Part shown: one piece after another, positions 48,433-57,691 of the stretch
Position numbering within the stretch: position 1 is the stretch's first letter
How the letters are laid out: the number at the start of each line of letters is the position of its first letter
NCBI RefSeq assembly: GCF_030269485.1
Contig: NZ_BSTL01000001.1
Span: 58,794-122,793 of the forward strand
Direction: 5' to 3'
DNA length: 64,000 nt
Source of the DNA: Actinoplanes sp. NBRC 103695
GTDB taxonomy: Bacteria; Actinomycetota; Actinomycetes; Mycobacteriales; Micromonosporaceae
Translations under genes and position numbers: made by a program
The notes under the pieces: generated by a model
Told to the model about the DNA's origin: nothing
Seen by the model: the letters and a program-made list of their open reading frames with translations, nothing else
Databases searched by the model: none

Positions 48433-50214
48433 TTGACTGTCCACATGCTCCTCCCCGTGCTTCTGACGCTGCTGCCCGCGCCCGCGGCGCCCATGTCCGA
48501 CTGGACCGCTCCGCTCAGCACGCGCGGGCGCTACATCGTCGACGCGGACGGAGAGCGGTTCAAGCTGAGGTCGGTCAACTGGCACGGTGCGAGCGGCACC
48601 TCGACAGGGACCGGGCACCACGCCGGGGAGGACTCCGGGCGCATCCCGCTCGGCCTGGACCGGGCGCCCCTGGAGGAGATCGTCGCCGGCATCGGAGAGC
48701 TCGCCGCGAACAGTGTGCGGCTGCCGTTCTCCAGCGAGATGGTGCACGACCAGCAGCCGGTCACCGACACGGCGGTGGCGGCCAACCCGTCGATGCGCGG
48801 CCTGACCCCGCTCGCCGTCTACGACCGGGTGGTCACCGCGCTGACCGGCGCCGGGCTCGCCGTGATCCTGAACAACCACACCAACACCACCCGCTGGTGC
48901 TGCGGCGTCGACGGCAACGAGCGGTGGAACACCTCCCAGACCACGGCCGCGTGGGAGGAGACCTGGCTCACCATGGCCCGGCGGTACCGGGACAACCCGC
49001 GGGTGGTCGGCGCGGACCTCTACAACGAGGTACGCCGAACCGTCTGGGACGACCCGAACTGGGGCCTCGGCGACGACCACGACTGGTTCGCCGCATCCCA
49101 GCGCCTCGGCGACCGCATCCTCCGCGAAGCGAACCCCGACCTGCTCATCATCGTCGAGGGCATCAACTGGACCGGCATCCCGGTGGACGGGTTCCCGCAC
49201 GAGCGCCCCACCCTCAGGCCGGTGCGCACGCTCTCCCACACGCTCACGACGTCCGGCAAGCTGGTCTACTCCGCCCACTTCTACGACTACACCGGCCCCA
49301 ACCACAGCGGCGCGACCGGCACGGGAGAGACCAGCGACCCGCGCTACCGAGACCTCACGCGTACGGAGCTCTCCGACGTTCTGCAGCGGGACGCCTTCTA
49401 CGTCTCCTCGACGCCTGGCCGGCACTTCACCGCGCCGGTGTGGATCAGCGAGTTCGGCATCGACCGCAACGCCCCGGCGGGTTCGAAGGAGCGGGCCTGG
49501 TTCGGCAACTTCGCCGACTTCCTCATCCAGGCGGACGCCGACTTCGCGTACTGGCCGGCGGTCAGCTGGACCGGCAACAACGGCTGGGGCCTGCTCTTCT
49601 GGGACAGCGCCGGCGCGCGCACCTCGGTCGCCGACGACTGGCGGGCGGCCGACTGGCGGCGCCTGGTGGAAACGCCCGGCCGCACCGGACACATCGACCC
49701 GGTCACCCGCTGGTCGATGCTGAGCCCCGACCACGGCGACTTCATCGCCTCCCGGCACACCGGGGACTGGGATCCGGGCGCGCGCAAGGCGGCCTGCCCC
49801 GACGACCAGCTCCTGATCGGCCTCAGCCACACCGGCAACCGGGGCCTCTGCACCTCCGCCGGCCCTCCCTGGTCGTCGTCCACCGTGGTGACCGACGAGC
49901 GATACGTGACGGACGACTGGGCGTCCGGTTACACCAAGCTGCAGTGCCCGGCCGGGGCGTTCCTGGTGGGCTACGCGGTGCGCGGGGCGGCGATGTCCAG
50001 CGCGCTGTGCGCCTCCGGCGCCCTCGCGGGTGCGGGCCGCACGGTCTGGTTCGACCGCGGCGACAACCGGCCGGTCGGTGGTCCGGGCGGCGATTACGCG
50101 TACGGCCGGTACAAGGGCCAGTGCGCCGACGACGAGTACGCGGCCGGGATCGCGTACACCGGCCGTCTCGGCTCGTCCCGCACCCCCGACGCCCTCTTCT
50201 GCCGCCGCCGCTAG
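48433..50214 (+). CDS. Secreted GH5-family glycoside hydrolase with C-terminal beta-rich tail
   Basis: A protein of about 593 aa. A short hydrophobic signal (MLLPVLLTLLPAPAA) precedes a GH5 TIM barrel: FKLRSVNWHGASG, LAANSVRLPFSSEM, LAVILNNHTNTTRWCC, acid/base Glu199 in ADLYNEVR and nucleophile Glu340 in VWISEFGID. Likely substrate is a beta-glucan or mannan. The C-terminal 170 residues (HTGDWDPGARKAACPDDQLL, SGYTKLQCPAGAFLVGYAVR) are Cys-rich, with repeated CP/A-D---G motifs. The start is TTG 48433, which has GGAGGA 12 bp upstream, or ATG 48445; no basic residue precedes the signal core. Confidence 0.87.
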   Translation: MTVHMLLPVLLTLLPAPAAPMSDWTAPLSTRGRYIVDADGERFKLRSVNWHGASGTSTGTGHHAGEDSGRIPLGLDRAPLEEIVAGIGELAANSVRLPFSSEMVHDQQPVTDTAVAANPSMRGLTPLAVYDRVVTALTGAGLAVILNNHTNTTRWCCGVDGNERWNTSQTTAAWEETWLTMARRYRDNPRVVGADLYNEVRRTVWDDPNWGLGDDHDWFAASQRLGDRILREANPDLLIIVEGINWTGIPVDGFPHERPTLRPVRTLSHTLTTSGKLVYSAHFYDYTGPNHSGATGTGETSDPRYRDLTRTELSDVLQRDAFYVSSTPGRHFTAPVWISEFGIDRNAPAGSKERAWFGNFADFLIQADADFAYWPAVSWTGNNGWGLLFWDSAGARTSVADDWRAADWRRLVETPGRTGHIDPVTRWSMLSPDHGDFIASRHTGDWDPGARKAACPDDQLLIGLSHTGNRGLCTSAGPPWSSSTVVTDERYVTDDWASGYTKLQCPAGAFLVGYAVRGAAMSSALCASGALAGAGRTVWFDRGDNRPVGGPGGDYAYGRYKGQCADDEYAAGIAYTGRLGSSRTPDALFCRRR

Positions 50215-50353
50215 CCGCGCCGGCTCAGGCCGTTCCCGGATGGCACAGGGTCAGTCGATCCCTTGGCTGCGGACCAACGGGACTACCAGCGCCCTGCTTC
50301 GCCAGTACTTCTGTAAGGCCAGCGACCTCAGGGGCCGGGAGTGCTTTTCGAAG

Positions 50354-51190
50354 CTAATAGGGGGTCACTTTAGATTCTGCGACGCGTTTGATGACCGCGG
50401 TTCCACCGTTAGGAACGTACGCAAATGCGCCCTTTATTCCGTCCGATAGGCTGCAGATCAAATCCTCGCTCATTTTGTCCCGCCGCCCAATCCGGCGAAG
50501 ATCAACCAGATAGCCGGCTTTCGTGGCGCTCTCGGACAGCTTCACGTGATCCCCCGCGAGGTGGTTATAGTTGTAGTTCAGGCCAATTTCGATTACTATC
50601 GCGGCTTCAATATGGCCGCCCGTAAATTGGTCCAACCTTGCTTCGGCAAGCTGTTCGGGCGCCAAGATCGCGAAGTCGAAGTTCCCGCGACCGCCCTTGT
50701 CTGGGCGAGGCCGGGTTTCCGGCCACTCCTTGTGTATCAGTTGCGTTTTATGGCCCGTGCCGCCAATGGGATGAAGCCCCTGAAAAACCTCTTCTCGGGC
50801 AAGCAGCTCGTATAGATGCAGGTGAAGCGAGTGTTCAACTCGATGTAGGTGCGGGTTCGTAAGGAATGATTGGATAAGTTCGTCTATGGCGCCGTCAACC
50901 GTTTCTGTTGCTTTGTTCAACCACTTGGTGTCGGGTGGGGTGGACAGTAGCTGAACATCCGTCAGATCTTCAATCTGGTTGGCGCCGCGAGATCTTAGCC
51001 AATCTACAAGTTCAGCAACGGTTGCATGCTGCCTGATGTCGGACCGCGATATATGTTCGTCCCGGGTCGCGAACTCGAATATGTACTCCCACAACTTCCC
51101 TGCGTCTTTCGCCGCGCGGATCCGAACCACTTGCCGCTTCTGCCTTGTAATCTTTACCAGGCGTCCCTCTATCAAGCGTTCTTCATCCAT
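50354..51190 (-). CDS. Isolated lower-GC gene, possible PD-(D/E)xK-type nuclease
   Basis: A 278-aa protein (MDEERLIEGRLVKITRQKRQ...). The N-terminal third is basic with a short helical part (ELVDWLRSRGANQIEDL). A candidate nuclease core lies at residues 165-235: GNFDFAIL (Asp172), then AAIVIEIGL (Glu201), a nearby Lys217 in DHVKLSES, and AGYLVDLRR. The Lys normally directly after Glu is a Gly, so the assignment is tentative. Start ATG 51190 has AGGAG five bases upstream. Codon use and GC are clearly lower than in all neighbours, with A/T third positions common. No partner gene is adjacent. It is likely to be a transferred accessory gene. Confidence 0.6.
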   Translation of the reverse strand: MDEERLIEGRLVKITRQKRQVVRIRAAKDAGKLWEYIFEFATRDEHISRSDIRQHATVAELVDWLRSRGANQIEDLTDVQLLSTPPDTKWLNKATETVDGAIDELIQSFLTNPHLHRVEHSLHLHLYELLAREEVFQGLHPIGGTGHKTQLIHKEWPETRPRPDKGGRGNFDFAILAPEQLAEARLDQFTGGHIEAAIVIEIGLNYNYNHLAGDHVKLSESATKAGYLVDLRRIGRRDKMSEDLICSLSDGIKGAFAYVPNGGTAVIKRVAESKVTPY

Positions 51191-51496
51191 CGTCGCTCCT
51201 AACGCAAACGGTTCGACCATCAGAGTACGAAGCGCCAACTGAGTATGAGAACCAAACGGCAGAATATGGGGTTCTCGCGTCATCATTGAGGCGTCCTGCG
51301 GCTGATGCCCGGATGCCCCACGGTCGCGACCCGCCTCCTCCGGCACCCGGATCGTGCCGGCCGCGGGGATCGCCCGCGTCCATACGGCGGCAGTCGCGTT
51401 GTCCCGTGAGCTGTCCCGGGACAGCACCAACGGCACCCTGCAGCTCCCTTGATCCTGGCTCTTCTTTCGGCATGATCCGGCGTCTACGATGGCGCG
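51191..51496. other. Divergent intergenic region with palindrome
   Basis: This is 306 bp between the lower-GC gene and the methyltransferase gene. The first 100 bp share the lower GC of the former gene; the rest is GC-rich. It holds a perfect 16-bp palindrome GCTGTCCCGGGACAGC (51410-51425) with another TTGTCCCG just before it. I see no supported coding sequence. Confidence 0.5.
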
Positions 51497-52294
51497 ATGC
51501 AGACGGACTCCGCGGACTGGTCCAAGATCGACACGTCCGTGCCGCATCCGGCTCGGCGCTACGACTACTGGCTGGGCGGCAAGGACAACTTTGCCGCCGA
51601 TCGGCAGTCCGGTGACGAGATCGCGGCGCGGTTCCCCGGCATCCGTACCGCCGTGGTGCAGAATCGCCGCCTGCTGCAGCGCACCGTCACCCACCTCGCC
51701 GGCCTCGGCGTCCGGCAGTTCCTGGACATCGGCACCGGCCTGCCCACCGCCAACAACACGCACGAGGTCGCGCAGGCCCTCGCACCGGAGTCGCGGATCG
51801 TCTATGTGGACAACGACCCGCTGGTGCTCGCCCACGCCCGGGCGTTGCTGACCAGCTCGGACGAAGGCCGGACGACCTACCTCGACGCCGACGTCCGTGA
51901 CCCCGAGCGCATCCTGCGCAGCGACGAGCTCGCCGACACCCTGGACCTCACCCGGCCCGTCGCGCTGATGCTGCTCGCGGTTCTGCACTTCGTGGAGGAC
52001 GACGAGGACCCCTACGGCGTGGTCGGCCGCCTGGTCGCCGCCCTGCCGGCGGGCAGCTGGCTGGTCATGTCCCACGCCACCGGCGACTGGCTGCCGCCGG
52101 AGACGGTCGCCATGTTCGCCTCCGGCAAGCACGGCGCCGGGCGGCTGCGCAGCCGGGCCGAGTTCGCCCGGTTCTTCGACGGCCTCGAGCTGGCCGAGCC
52201 CGGGGTGGTTCCGCTGGCCGAGTGGCATGCCGAGGAAACACCCCCGCCGGCCGCCGAGGTCTCCATGTACGCGGCCGTCGCCCGCAAACCTTAG
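51497..52294 (+). CDS. SAV2177-family SAM-dependent methyltransferase
   Basis: A 265-aa protein of the actinobacterial SAV2177 (DUF574) family. The start reads DTSVPHPARRYDYWLGGKDN, the family hallmark. Motif I is FLDIGTGLPTANNTH, then IVYVDNDPLVLAHARALL, VALMLLAVLHFVEDDEDP and LVMSHATGD. Its substrate is not known; the family is abundant in streptomycetes and relatives. Single-gene transcript with the next gene convergent. Confidence 0.92.
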   Translation: MQTDSADWSKIDTSVPHPARRYDYWLGGKDNFAADRQSGDEIAARFPGIRTAVVQNRRLLQRTVTHLAGLGVRQFLDIGTGLPTANNTHEVAQALAPESRIVYVDNDPLVLAHARALLTSSDEGRTTYLDADVRDPERILRSDELADTLDLTRPVALMLLAVLHFVEDDEDPYGVVGRLVAALPAGSWLVMSHATGDWLPPETVAMFASGKHGAGRLRSRAEFARFFDGLELAEPGVVPLAEWHAEETPPPAAEVSMYAAVARKP

Positions 52295-52302
52295 GTCAGC
52301 GC

Positions 52303-52992
52303 TCAGACCCTGGTGGTCGTGTACTGCTCCACCTCACCCAGAGGCTTCCAGTCGCCGTCCTTCAGGCGCAGCTGGAAGCCTTCGGCCCCGCGCCGCACAC
52401 CGATGGCCTCCAGCCAGCCCTGCTCACCTTTGACCTTGACGTAGACCTCGTCGAAGGCGCCGAACGCGGCGATCAGCTCCGCCTGCAACCCGGCCGGTGT
52501 CTCCGCCGGCGTGGTCGGCCCGGTGAGATAGGCCCTGGCCACCTCGGCGCGGGCCGCGGTGCGGGCGGCCGTCGCGTACGAGCGGGCCCGCAGGTCGCCG
52601 GTGACGAAGTGTGCCAGTGCCAGCACCGTCGCCGAGATGATCACCGCGCCGGCCGCGACCAGGGCGACCGCCATGGGTTCGCCGAGCGAGTCGCGGAACG
52701 GCTTGACCGACCCGATGATCACGCCGCCGACCGCCGCGAGCAGGCCCGCCGCGCCGCCGGCCGCGCCGGCCCGCTTGAGCCACCACTTGGTCATGCTGGT
52801 CACGCCGGACTTGATCACCTGCAGTGACCCGGGGGTGTCGGCGTCCCACTTGGTCTCGGCGACGCCCTTCGCCCGGTCCTCGTCGGTCGCCAGGAACTGC
52901 AGCGCCGTGACCAGCTCGATCAGGGACACACCGTCCGGTTTCGACGGCGGCCAGGTCAATTTATCCAAAGTGTCCTTTGCCACGCCCGGCAT
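52303..52992 (-). CDS. Hypothetical membrane protein
   Basis: A 229-aa protein. N-terminal soluble part (GVSLIELVTALQFLATDEDR), two membrane helices at about residues 76-95 (GGAAGLLAAVGGVIIGSV) and 105-128 (PMAVALVAAGAVIISATVLA), then a soluble C-terminal domain ending DEVYVKVKGEQGWLEAIGV and LRLKDGDWKPLGEVEQYTT. I do not recognise the family. Convergent with the methyltransferase gene, 8 bp apart. Confidence 0.65.
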   Translation of the reverse strand: MPGVAKDTLDKLTWPPSKPDGVSLIELVTALQFLATDEDRAKGVAETKWDADTPGSLQVIKSGVTSMTKWWLKRAGAAGGAAGLLAAVGGVIIGSVKPFRDSLGEPMAVALVAAGAVIISATVLALAHFVTGDLRARSYATAARTAARAEVARAYLTGPTTPAETPAGLQAELIAAFGAFDEVYVKVKGEQGWLEAIGVRRGAEGFQLRLKDGDWKPLGEVEQYTTTRV

Positions 52993-53078
52993 AATGGCGG
53001 CTCGTCGCGCCCGCTGTCCACCCTCCGGTCACCCCGGCCGTAACCGTGTGTCCATATGGATAGCCAAAGCTGACGATC

Positions 53079-53249
53079 ATGATTCGTACGCTCACCGCGT
53101 CCGTCACCGCCGCGCTGAGCCTGCCGGACGCGATCAACCTCGACGACGGCGGCTCCACCGCGACGGCCGTACGCGGCGCCTTGGTCACCATGCCGAGCGG
53201 CGGCGCCGGGCGGGCCGTCGGCGACGCCCTGATTTTCCGTAACCGATAA
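53079..53249 (+). pseudogene. Remnant of a phosphodiester glycosidase (NAGPA-like) C-terminus
   Basis: A 56-codon frame. From codon 17 it reads DAINLDDGGSTATAVRGAL, then VTMPSGGAGRAVGDALIF. Intact phosphodiester glycosidases end AINLDGGGSTTMV...PSD--GERPVGDALLV, so this is the C-terminal piece with small changes (DDGG for DGGG). The catalytic body is missing. The first 15 codons do not belong to it. Its stop is 10 bp before the esterase gene. Confidence 0.65.
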
Positions 53250-53258
53250 GGAGATCCG

Positions 53259-55430
53259 TTGCTAGGCAAACTGCTCGCGCCGGCGATGCTGCTGGTGCCG
53301 GTCGTACCGTTCCAGGCGGCGGCCGTCGACCTCAGCTGCTCACCGGACGTGTCGTTGCGCGGCTTCTCGGACGCGCTCGACAAGGCCATGTTCGAGGGGA
53401 CGCCGGTCGCCGGCCTGTCCGCCATCGCGCCGACCGGCAACGACCGGGCCCTGGCGCTGGTGGACAACATCGGCACCACCCCGGCCCGGGTCTACGACCT
53501 CACGCTCAAGCGCCCGTCGGTGACCGGCGTGACCCTGCTGACCAGGCCGGACGGCACCCCGTACACGGGGGCGGACTTCGACGGCGAGGGCCTGGTCGTC
53601 GAGCGCGGGGGGAAGAACGTTCTTTCCACCTCGGAGCGGGAGCCGTCGATCCGGCGCTTCCGGTTGTCCGACGGCCGGGAGATCGGCTCGCTGCCGGTGC
53701 CGGCCCGCTTCCAGGTCACCCCGGCCGGGGAAGCCCAGGTCAACCAGACCTTCGAGGCGTTCGCGGCCAGCCCCGACCACAAGGTCCTGTACGCCGGCAT
53801 GGAGGGCGCGCTCTCCGGCGACGTTTCAGGGAATCGGATCATCCGGTACGAGGGATCCTTCCCTCGCCCGGTCGCTCAGTACGCCTATCAGACCGATCCG
53901 GGCCTGGGCCTGGTCGAGCTGCTGTCCCTCGGCGGTGACACGCTCATCGCGATCGAGCGCGGGTTCACCGCCGGGGTGGGCAACACCGTCCGGCTCTACC
54001 AGATCTCCACGCTCGGCGCGGCGGATGTCACGGACGTCGCCTCGTTGAGCACGCTCACCGACCCGCGGGCCTGGCTGGGCAAGCAGCTGCTCGCCGACAT
54101 CGTGAACTGCCCGTCGGCCGGCGCCACCGCAAAGCAGCCCCAGCCCAACCCGCTGCTGGACAACATCGAGGGCGCCGCGCTGGGACGGACGCTGCCCGAC
54201 GGCCGCCGGATCGTGCACCTGATCTCCGACGACAACGGCAGCGCCACCCAGATCACCCGGCTCTACACGTTCGCCGTACACATCAAGCCTGAAGTCTCTC
54301 TGACGGGCCGCGCGATCCTGTCGGCCACGGCGTGGCAGCCCGGACCGGTCTCCGGCACACTGCTGCCGCCGGCCACGGTCAACGGCATCACCCCGCCGTT
54401 CCCGGGCCAGCCCATCCCCGGCTTCTCGGCGATCATCCCGCGGACCGCTGACGACCACTCCGGCAAGCGGCTGCTCGCCATGCCGGACAACGGTTTCGGT
54501 ACCAAGGACAACTCGGCGGACTTCCTGCTCCGGGCGTACGACATCACGCCCGACCACCGCAGGCACACGATCGCGGTGAACGGCTACCTCAGCCTCCGCG
54601 ACCCGGACCGGAAGGTCCCGTTCCCGATCGTCAACCAGAACACCGCCGACCGGCTGCTGACCGGCGCCGACTTCGACCTCGAGTCGCTGCAGCGGGACGC
54701 GCGCGGAGACCTGTGGTTCGGCGAGGAGTTCGGGCCGTTCCTGCTGCGCACCGACGCCACCGGCAAGGTGCTGCAGGCGCCGATCCCGCTGCCCGACGGC
54801 ACCAAGTCGCCGCAGTCGCCGTTCCTGGCACCGGGGGAGGCGGCGACCCTGCCCGCCAGCAAGGGCTTCGAGGCGATGGCGGTGAGCCGCAACGGCTGGA
54901 CGCTCTACCCGATCCTGGAAGGCGCCCGCGTCGCCGACCCTGACCAGCGCCGCCGGGTGGTCTACGAGTTCGACGTCCGCGCCGGCCGGTACACCGGGCG
55001 TACGTGGAGCTTCGCCAACGAGAACGCCTCGCTGGCGGTGGGCGACGCCGCGGTGCTCGACGGCCGGCGCATCCTGCTGATCGAGCGGGACGGCGGCATG
55101 GGCCCGGCGGCACGCGTCAAGCGCCTGATCGAGACCGACCTCGACAAGGTGGGCACGGACGGCTACCTGCCGCGCGAACAGGTCGTCGACCTGATGCGCG
55201 TCGCCGACCCCAGGGGCCTGTCCCTTCCGGCCCGGCCGGGGGAGTACGGCGTCGGCCCGCTCTTCTCGTTCCCGCTGCAGTCGGTGGAGACCGTGCTGCC
55301 GTTGCGGGGCGAGAAGGTCCTGGTGGCCAACGACAACAACTTCCCCGGCAACGACGGCCGCATCCCGGGCAGGCCCGACGACACCGAGATCATCACGATC
55401 GACGTGCCGGGCCTGCGGGACAGGACCTAA
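53259..55430 (+). CDS. Secreted phytase-like esterase protein, two tandem domains
   Basis: A 723-aa secreted protein. Signal peptide MLGKLLAPAMLLVPVVPFQA. Two copies of the esterase-like phytase domain (PF13449-type): residues about 35-345 (GLSAIAPTGNDRALALVDNI, GLVVERGGKNVLSTSEREPS) and about 375-715 (GFSAIIPRTADDHSGKRLLA, MPDNGFGTKDNSADFLLR, LESLQRDARGDLWFGEEFGP, GFEAMAVSRNGWTLYPILEG). The second copy keeps more of the family's DGF/GFG and FGEE motifs. Start TTG 53259 follows AAGGAGATCC. Substrate may be phosphate esters; enzymatic class is only predicted. Confidence 0.85.
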   Translation: MLGKLLAPAMLLVPVVPFQAAAVDLSCSPDVSLRGFSDALDKAMFEGTPVAGLSAIAPTGNDRALALVDNIGTTPARVYDLTLKRPSVTGVTLLTRPDGTPYTGADFDGEGLVVERGGKNVLSTSEREPSIRRFRLSDGREIGSLPVPARFQVTPAGEAQVNQTFEAFAASPDHKVLYAGMEGALSGDVSGNRIIRYEGSFPRPVAQYAYQTDPGLGLVELLSLGGDTLIAIERGFTAGVGNTVRLYQISTLGAADVTDVASLSTLTDPRAWLGKQLLADIVNCPSAGATAKQPQPNPLLDNIEGAALGRTLPDGRRIVHLISDDNGSATQITRLYTFAVHIKPEVSLTGRAILSATAWQPGPVSGTLLPPATVNGITPPFPGQPIPGFSAIIPRTADDHSGKRLLAMPDNGFGTKDNSADFLLRAYDITPDHRRHTIAVNGYLSLRDPDRKVPFPIVNQNTADRLLTGADFDLESLQRDARGDLWFGEEFGPFLLRTDATGKVLQAPIPLPDGTKSPQSPFLAPGEAATLPASKGFEAMAVSRNGWTLYPILEGARVADPDQRRRVVYEFDVRAGRYTGRTWSFANENASLAVGDAAVLDGRRILLIERDGGMGPAARVKRLIETDLDKVGTDGYLPREQVVDLMRVADPRGLSLPARPGEYGVGPLFSFPLQSVETVLPLRGEKVLVANDNNFPGNDGRIPGRPDDTEIITIDVPGLRDRT

Positions 55431-56386
55431 CGCAACGATGACGGTGATTCGGCGCCCGGCACCAGCAGGTGCGGGGCGCCGGTCCCGTTCGCGGGCACGG
55501 CGTGGACGTCCGGCCGGCCGTCGTCCTGTCGCAACGTGTACGCCAGGGTCCGGTCGTCCAGCCACGCCGCCTGGTCGTCCACGCTCGCGGTCTCGGCGGT
55601 CGCGGTCACCCGCATCGTCGCCAGGTCCAGCACCGACAGCCGCCACCCGCGCGCCGGGTCGCCGGCGACCGCCTCCTTGAAGGCCACCCGCGTCCCGTCC
55701 GGGGACAGCGACGGGCACTCCACGTTCGCCTTCAGCGTCACCACCCGCCGCGCCGTCCAGTCGCCGCGCACCAGGTAGCGCTCCCCGGCCGTGCCCAGCG
55801 TCGCGTAGAACGTGTTGTCGTCGCGCGCGAACGTGACACCCCAGTAGTTCACGTCCACGTTGCGATAAGGCTTGCCGTCCCGCGTGATCGCGAAGCTCTC
55901 CAGCGACATCACCGTCGCGCCGGTGGTGGTGTCCAGGATGCCGGTGCGCGTGGAGAATCCGCCTGTCGCGTACGAGTCGCCGCCGACGAACGTGGTCCAC
56001 GCGACCATTCGCCCCGACGGTGAGACCCGCGCGCGGTTCGGCTGGCCCGGGATCGCGAAGGCGCGCTCCGGTTTCAGGTCCGCGTCGAGCACGACGAGCT
56101 CGTTGGACCACGGGTCGGTGGGGCGCAGGCAGACCCCGGTGCCGGCGGCCGCGAAGGCGCGCAGGCATTCGACGGGGGACACGCCGCGTGGCCCGCCGGG
56201 GTCGGCGGCGTCGACCAGGGCCAGGTGCCGGTCGGTCACGGTGAGCAGGCTCGGCCCCGGCGTGAGAGAAAACCTTCCCTGGTACGCCGTCAGCTCGCTG
56301 TCATCCCTCGCCAACGCGGCATAACCGACCGCCACCGAGGCGAGCACGACCGCCGACGCCACGGCGATGCCCACTCGCGCTTTCAC
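55427..56386 (-). CDS. Membrane-anchored beta-propeller (TolB-like) hypothetical protein
   Basis: A 319-aa protein. N-terminal anchor or signal (ARVGIAVASAVVLASVAVGY), then a WD/TolB-like propeller: NRARVSPSGRMVAWTTF, FARDDNTFYATLGTAGERYL, VECPSLSPDGTRVAFKE, TAETASVDDQAAWLDDRTLA. SPDG/SPSG blades are typical of TolB/PD40 repeats. The GTG start at 56386 overlaps the MFS gene stop by 4 bp; its 3' end overlaps the convergent esterase by 4 bp. Probably exported with a role linked to the MFS carrier, which is inferred from the operon. Confidence 0.72.
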   Translation of the reverse strand: MKARVGIAVASAVVLASVAVGYAALARDDSELTAYQGRFSLTPGPSLLTVTDRHLALVDAADPGGPRGVSPVECLRAFAAAGTGVCLRPTDPWSNELVVLDADLKPERAFAIPGQPNRARVSPSGRMVAWTTFVGGDSYATGGFSTRTGILDTTTGATVMSLESFAITRDGKPYRNVDVNYWGVTFARDDNTFYATLGTAGERYLVRGDWTARRVVTLKANVECPSLSPDGTRVAFKEAVAGDPARGWRLSVLDLATMRVTATAETASVDDQAAWLDDRTLAYTLRQDDGRPDVHAVPANGTGAPHLLVPGAESPSSLR

Positions 56387-57597
56387 CGAGCCTCCTTCCG
56401 TACGCGGAGGAGAAAGACCGTGGCGATCACCGCGACCACCGCCAGGGCCGCCGCGGAGCGGATCGCGGCGTCCGGGCCCCACAGCTGCCACGCGGCGCCG
56501 AACAGCACCGACGACACCAGATAGGCGAGCGCCTGCCCGGTCTGCACCAGGGCCAGACCGGTCGTCCGCAGACGTTCCGGCAGCGTGGGAGCCACCAGCG
56601 CCATCAGCACACCGTCCGTGGCGGCGTAGAACAGGCCGTAACAGCCCAGCACCAGCACCACGCGCTGCCAGCCGCCGCCCGGGCCGGCCAGCAGCAGGTA
56701 CGTCGCCGCCAGCGCGAGATAGCCGCCGGCCACCACCGGCAACCGGCCCACCCGGTCGGCGAGCCGGCCCAGCGGCGCGGCGAGCAGCAGGTACGTGAGG
56801 CTGGTGCCGACCGCCAGCAGCGGGAACCAGCGGACGTCCAGGTCCTCGCCGCGCTGGAGCAGCAGGTAGACGAAGCCGTCCCCGATCGTGGCCAGGCCGA
56901 GCAGGCAGGCGGCCCCGAGGATGCTCTTGCTGATCCGCGGCCTGGTTCGCGGCGCCGCCACGACCGGAGCGACCGGGGCCGGGTGTTCCCGCACGAAAAG
57001 TACGAGGACCACGACGCCCAGCGCGGCGACGCAGAAGCTCGCGACGAACACCGCGTCGTACGCCTCGCCGCCCGCCGCGAACAGCACCCCGAGCGCCACC
57101 AGCGGCCCGAGGAACGCCCCGGCGCCGTCCATCATCCGGTGCACCCCGAACGCCCGGCCGAGCTGGTCCGGCGGCACCGACAGGCTGATCAACGCGTCGC
57201 GCGGCGCCGTACGCAAGCCCTTGCCCAACCGGTCCGCGGCGATCACCACGCCGAGCGCGCCCACCGACCTGCCCGCCAGCAGCAGTCCGAGCTTCATCAC
57301 CGCCGACAGCCCGTATCCGAGGCCGGCGACCAGCTTGCGGCCGCGCACCCGATCGGCGACGTACCCGCCGGCAACCCGCACGACCGCGGTCGCGCCCGTG
57401 TAGACGCCGTCCAGCACGCCGAACGCCAGAGGACTCAGATGCAGGCCGACGACCAGGTAGATCGGCAGCACCGCGGTGATCATCTCGCTGGAGACATCGG
57501 TGATCAGGCTGACCGTGCCGAGCGCGAGGACGTTCCCGCCCACGACGCCCTTCGTCAGGCCGGGCCGTGACACGGTGGACAGGTACACGTAGGCCAT
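56383..57597 (-). CDS. MFS transporter
   Basis: A 404-aa transporter with about 12 hydrophobic helices. The loop 2-3 signature is VAGGYVADRVRGRKLVAGLG, followed by RLGKGLRTAPRDALI (motif seen in MFS proteins of the YxxL/tetracycline-efflux-related group), a charged central loop and GRLADRVGRLPVVAGG in the second half. Substrate unknown. Divergent from the metallophosphatase gene, followed by the TolB-like gene. Confidence 0.9.
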   Translation of the reverse strand: MAYVYLSTVSRPGLTKGVVGGNVLALGTVSLITDVSSEMITAVLPIYLVVGLHLSPLAFGVLDGVYTGATAVVRVAGGYVADRVRGRKLVAGLGYGLSAVMKLGLLLAGRSVGALGVVIAADRLGKGLRTAPRDALISLSVPPDQLGRAFGVHRMMDGAGAFLGPLVALGVLFAAGGEAYDAVFVASFCVAALGVVVLVLFVREHPAPVAPVVAAPRTRPRISKSILGAACLLGLATIGDGFVYLLLQRGEDLDVRWFPLLAVGTSLTYLLLAAPLGRLADRVGRLPVVAGGYLALAATYLLLAGPGGGWQRVVLVLGCYGLFYAATDGVLMALVAPTLPERLRTTGLALVQTGQALAYLVSSVLFGAAWQLWGPDAAIRSAAALAVVAVIATVFLLRVRKEAR

Positions 57598-57691
57598 CGT
57601 CCGACGTGGATCTCTCGCATCACAACGGATCTCACATGTTGTTCACCCGAAGGCCGTGCGCCGGTCCATCGACATCCCTATATTTCTAGTC

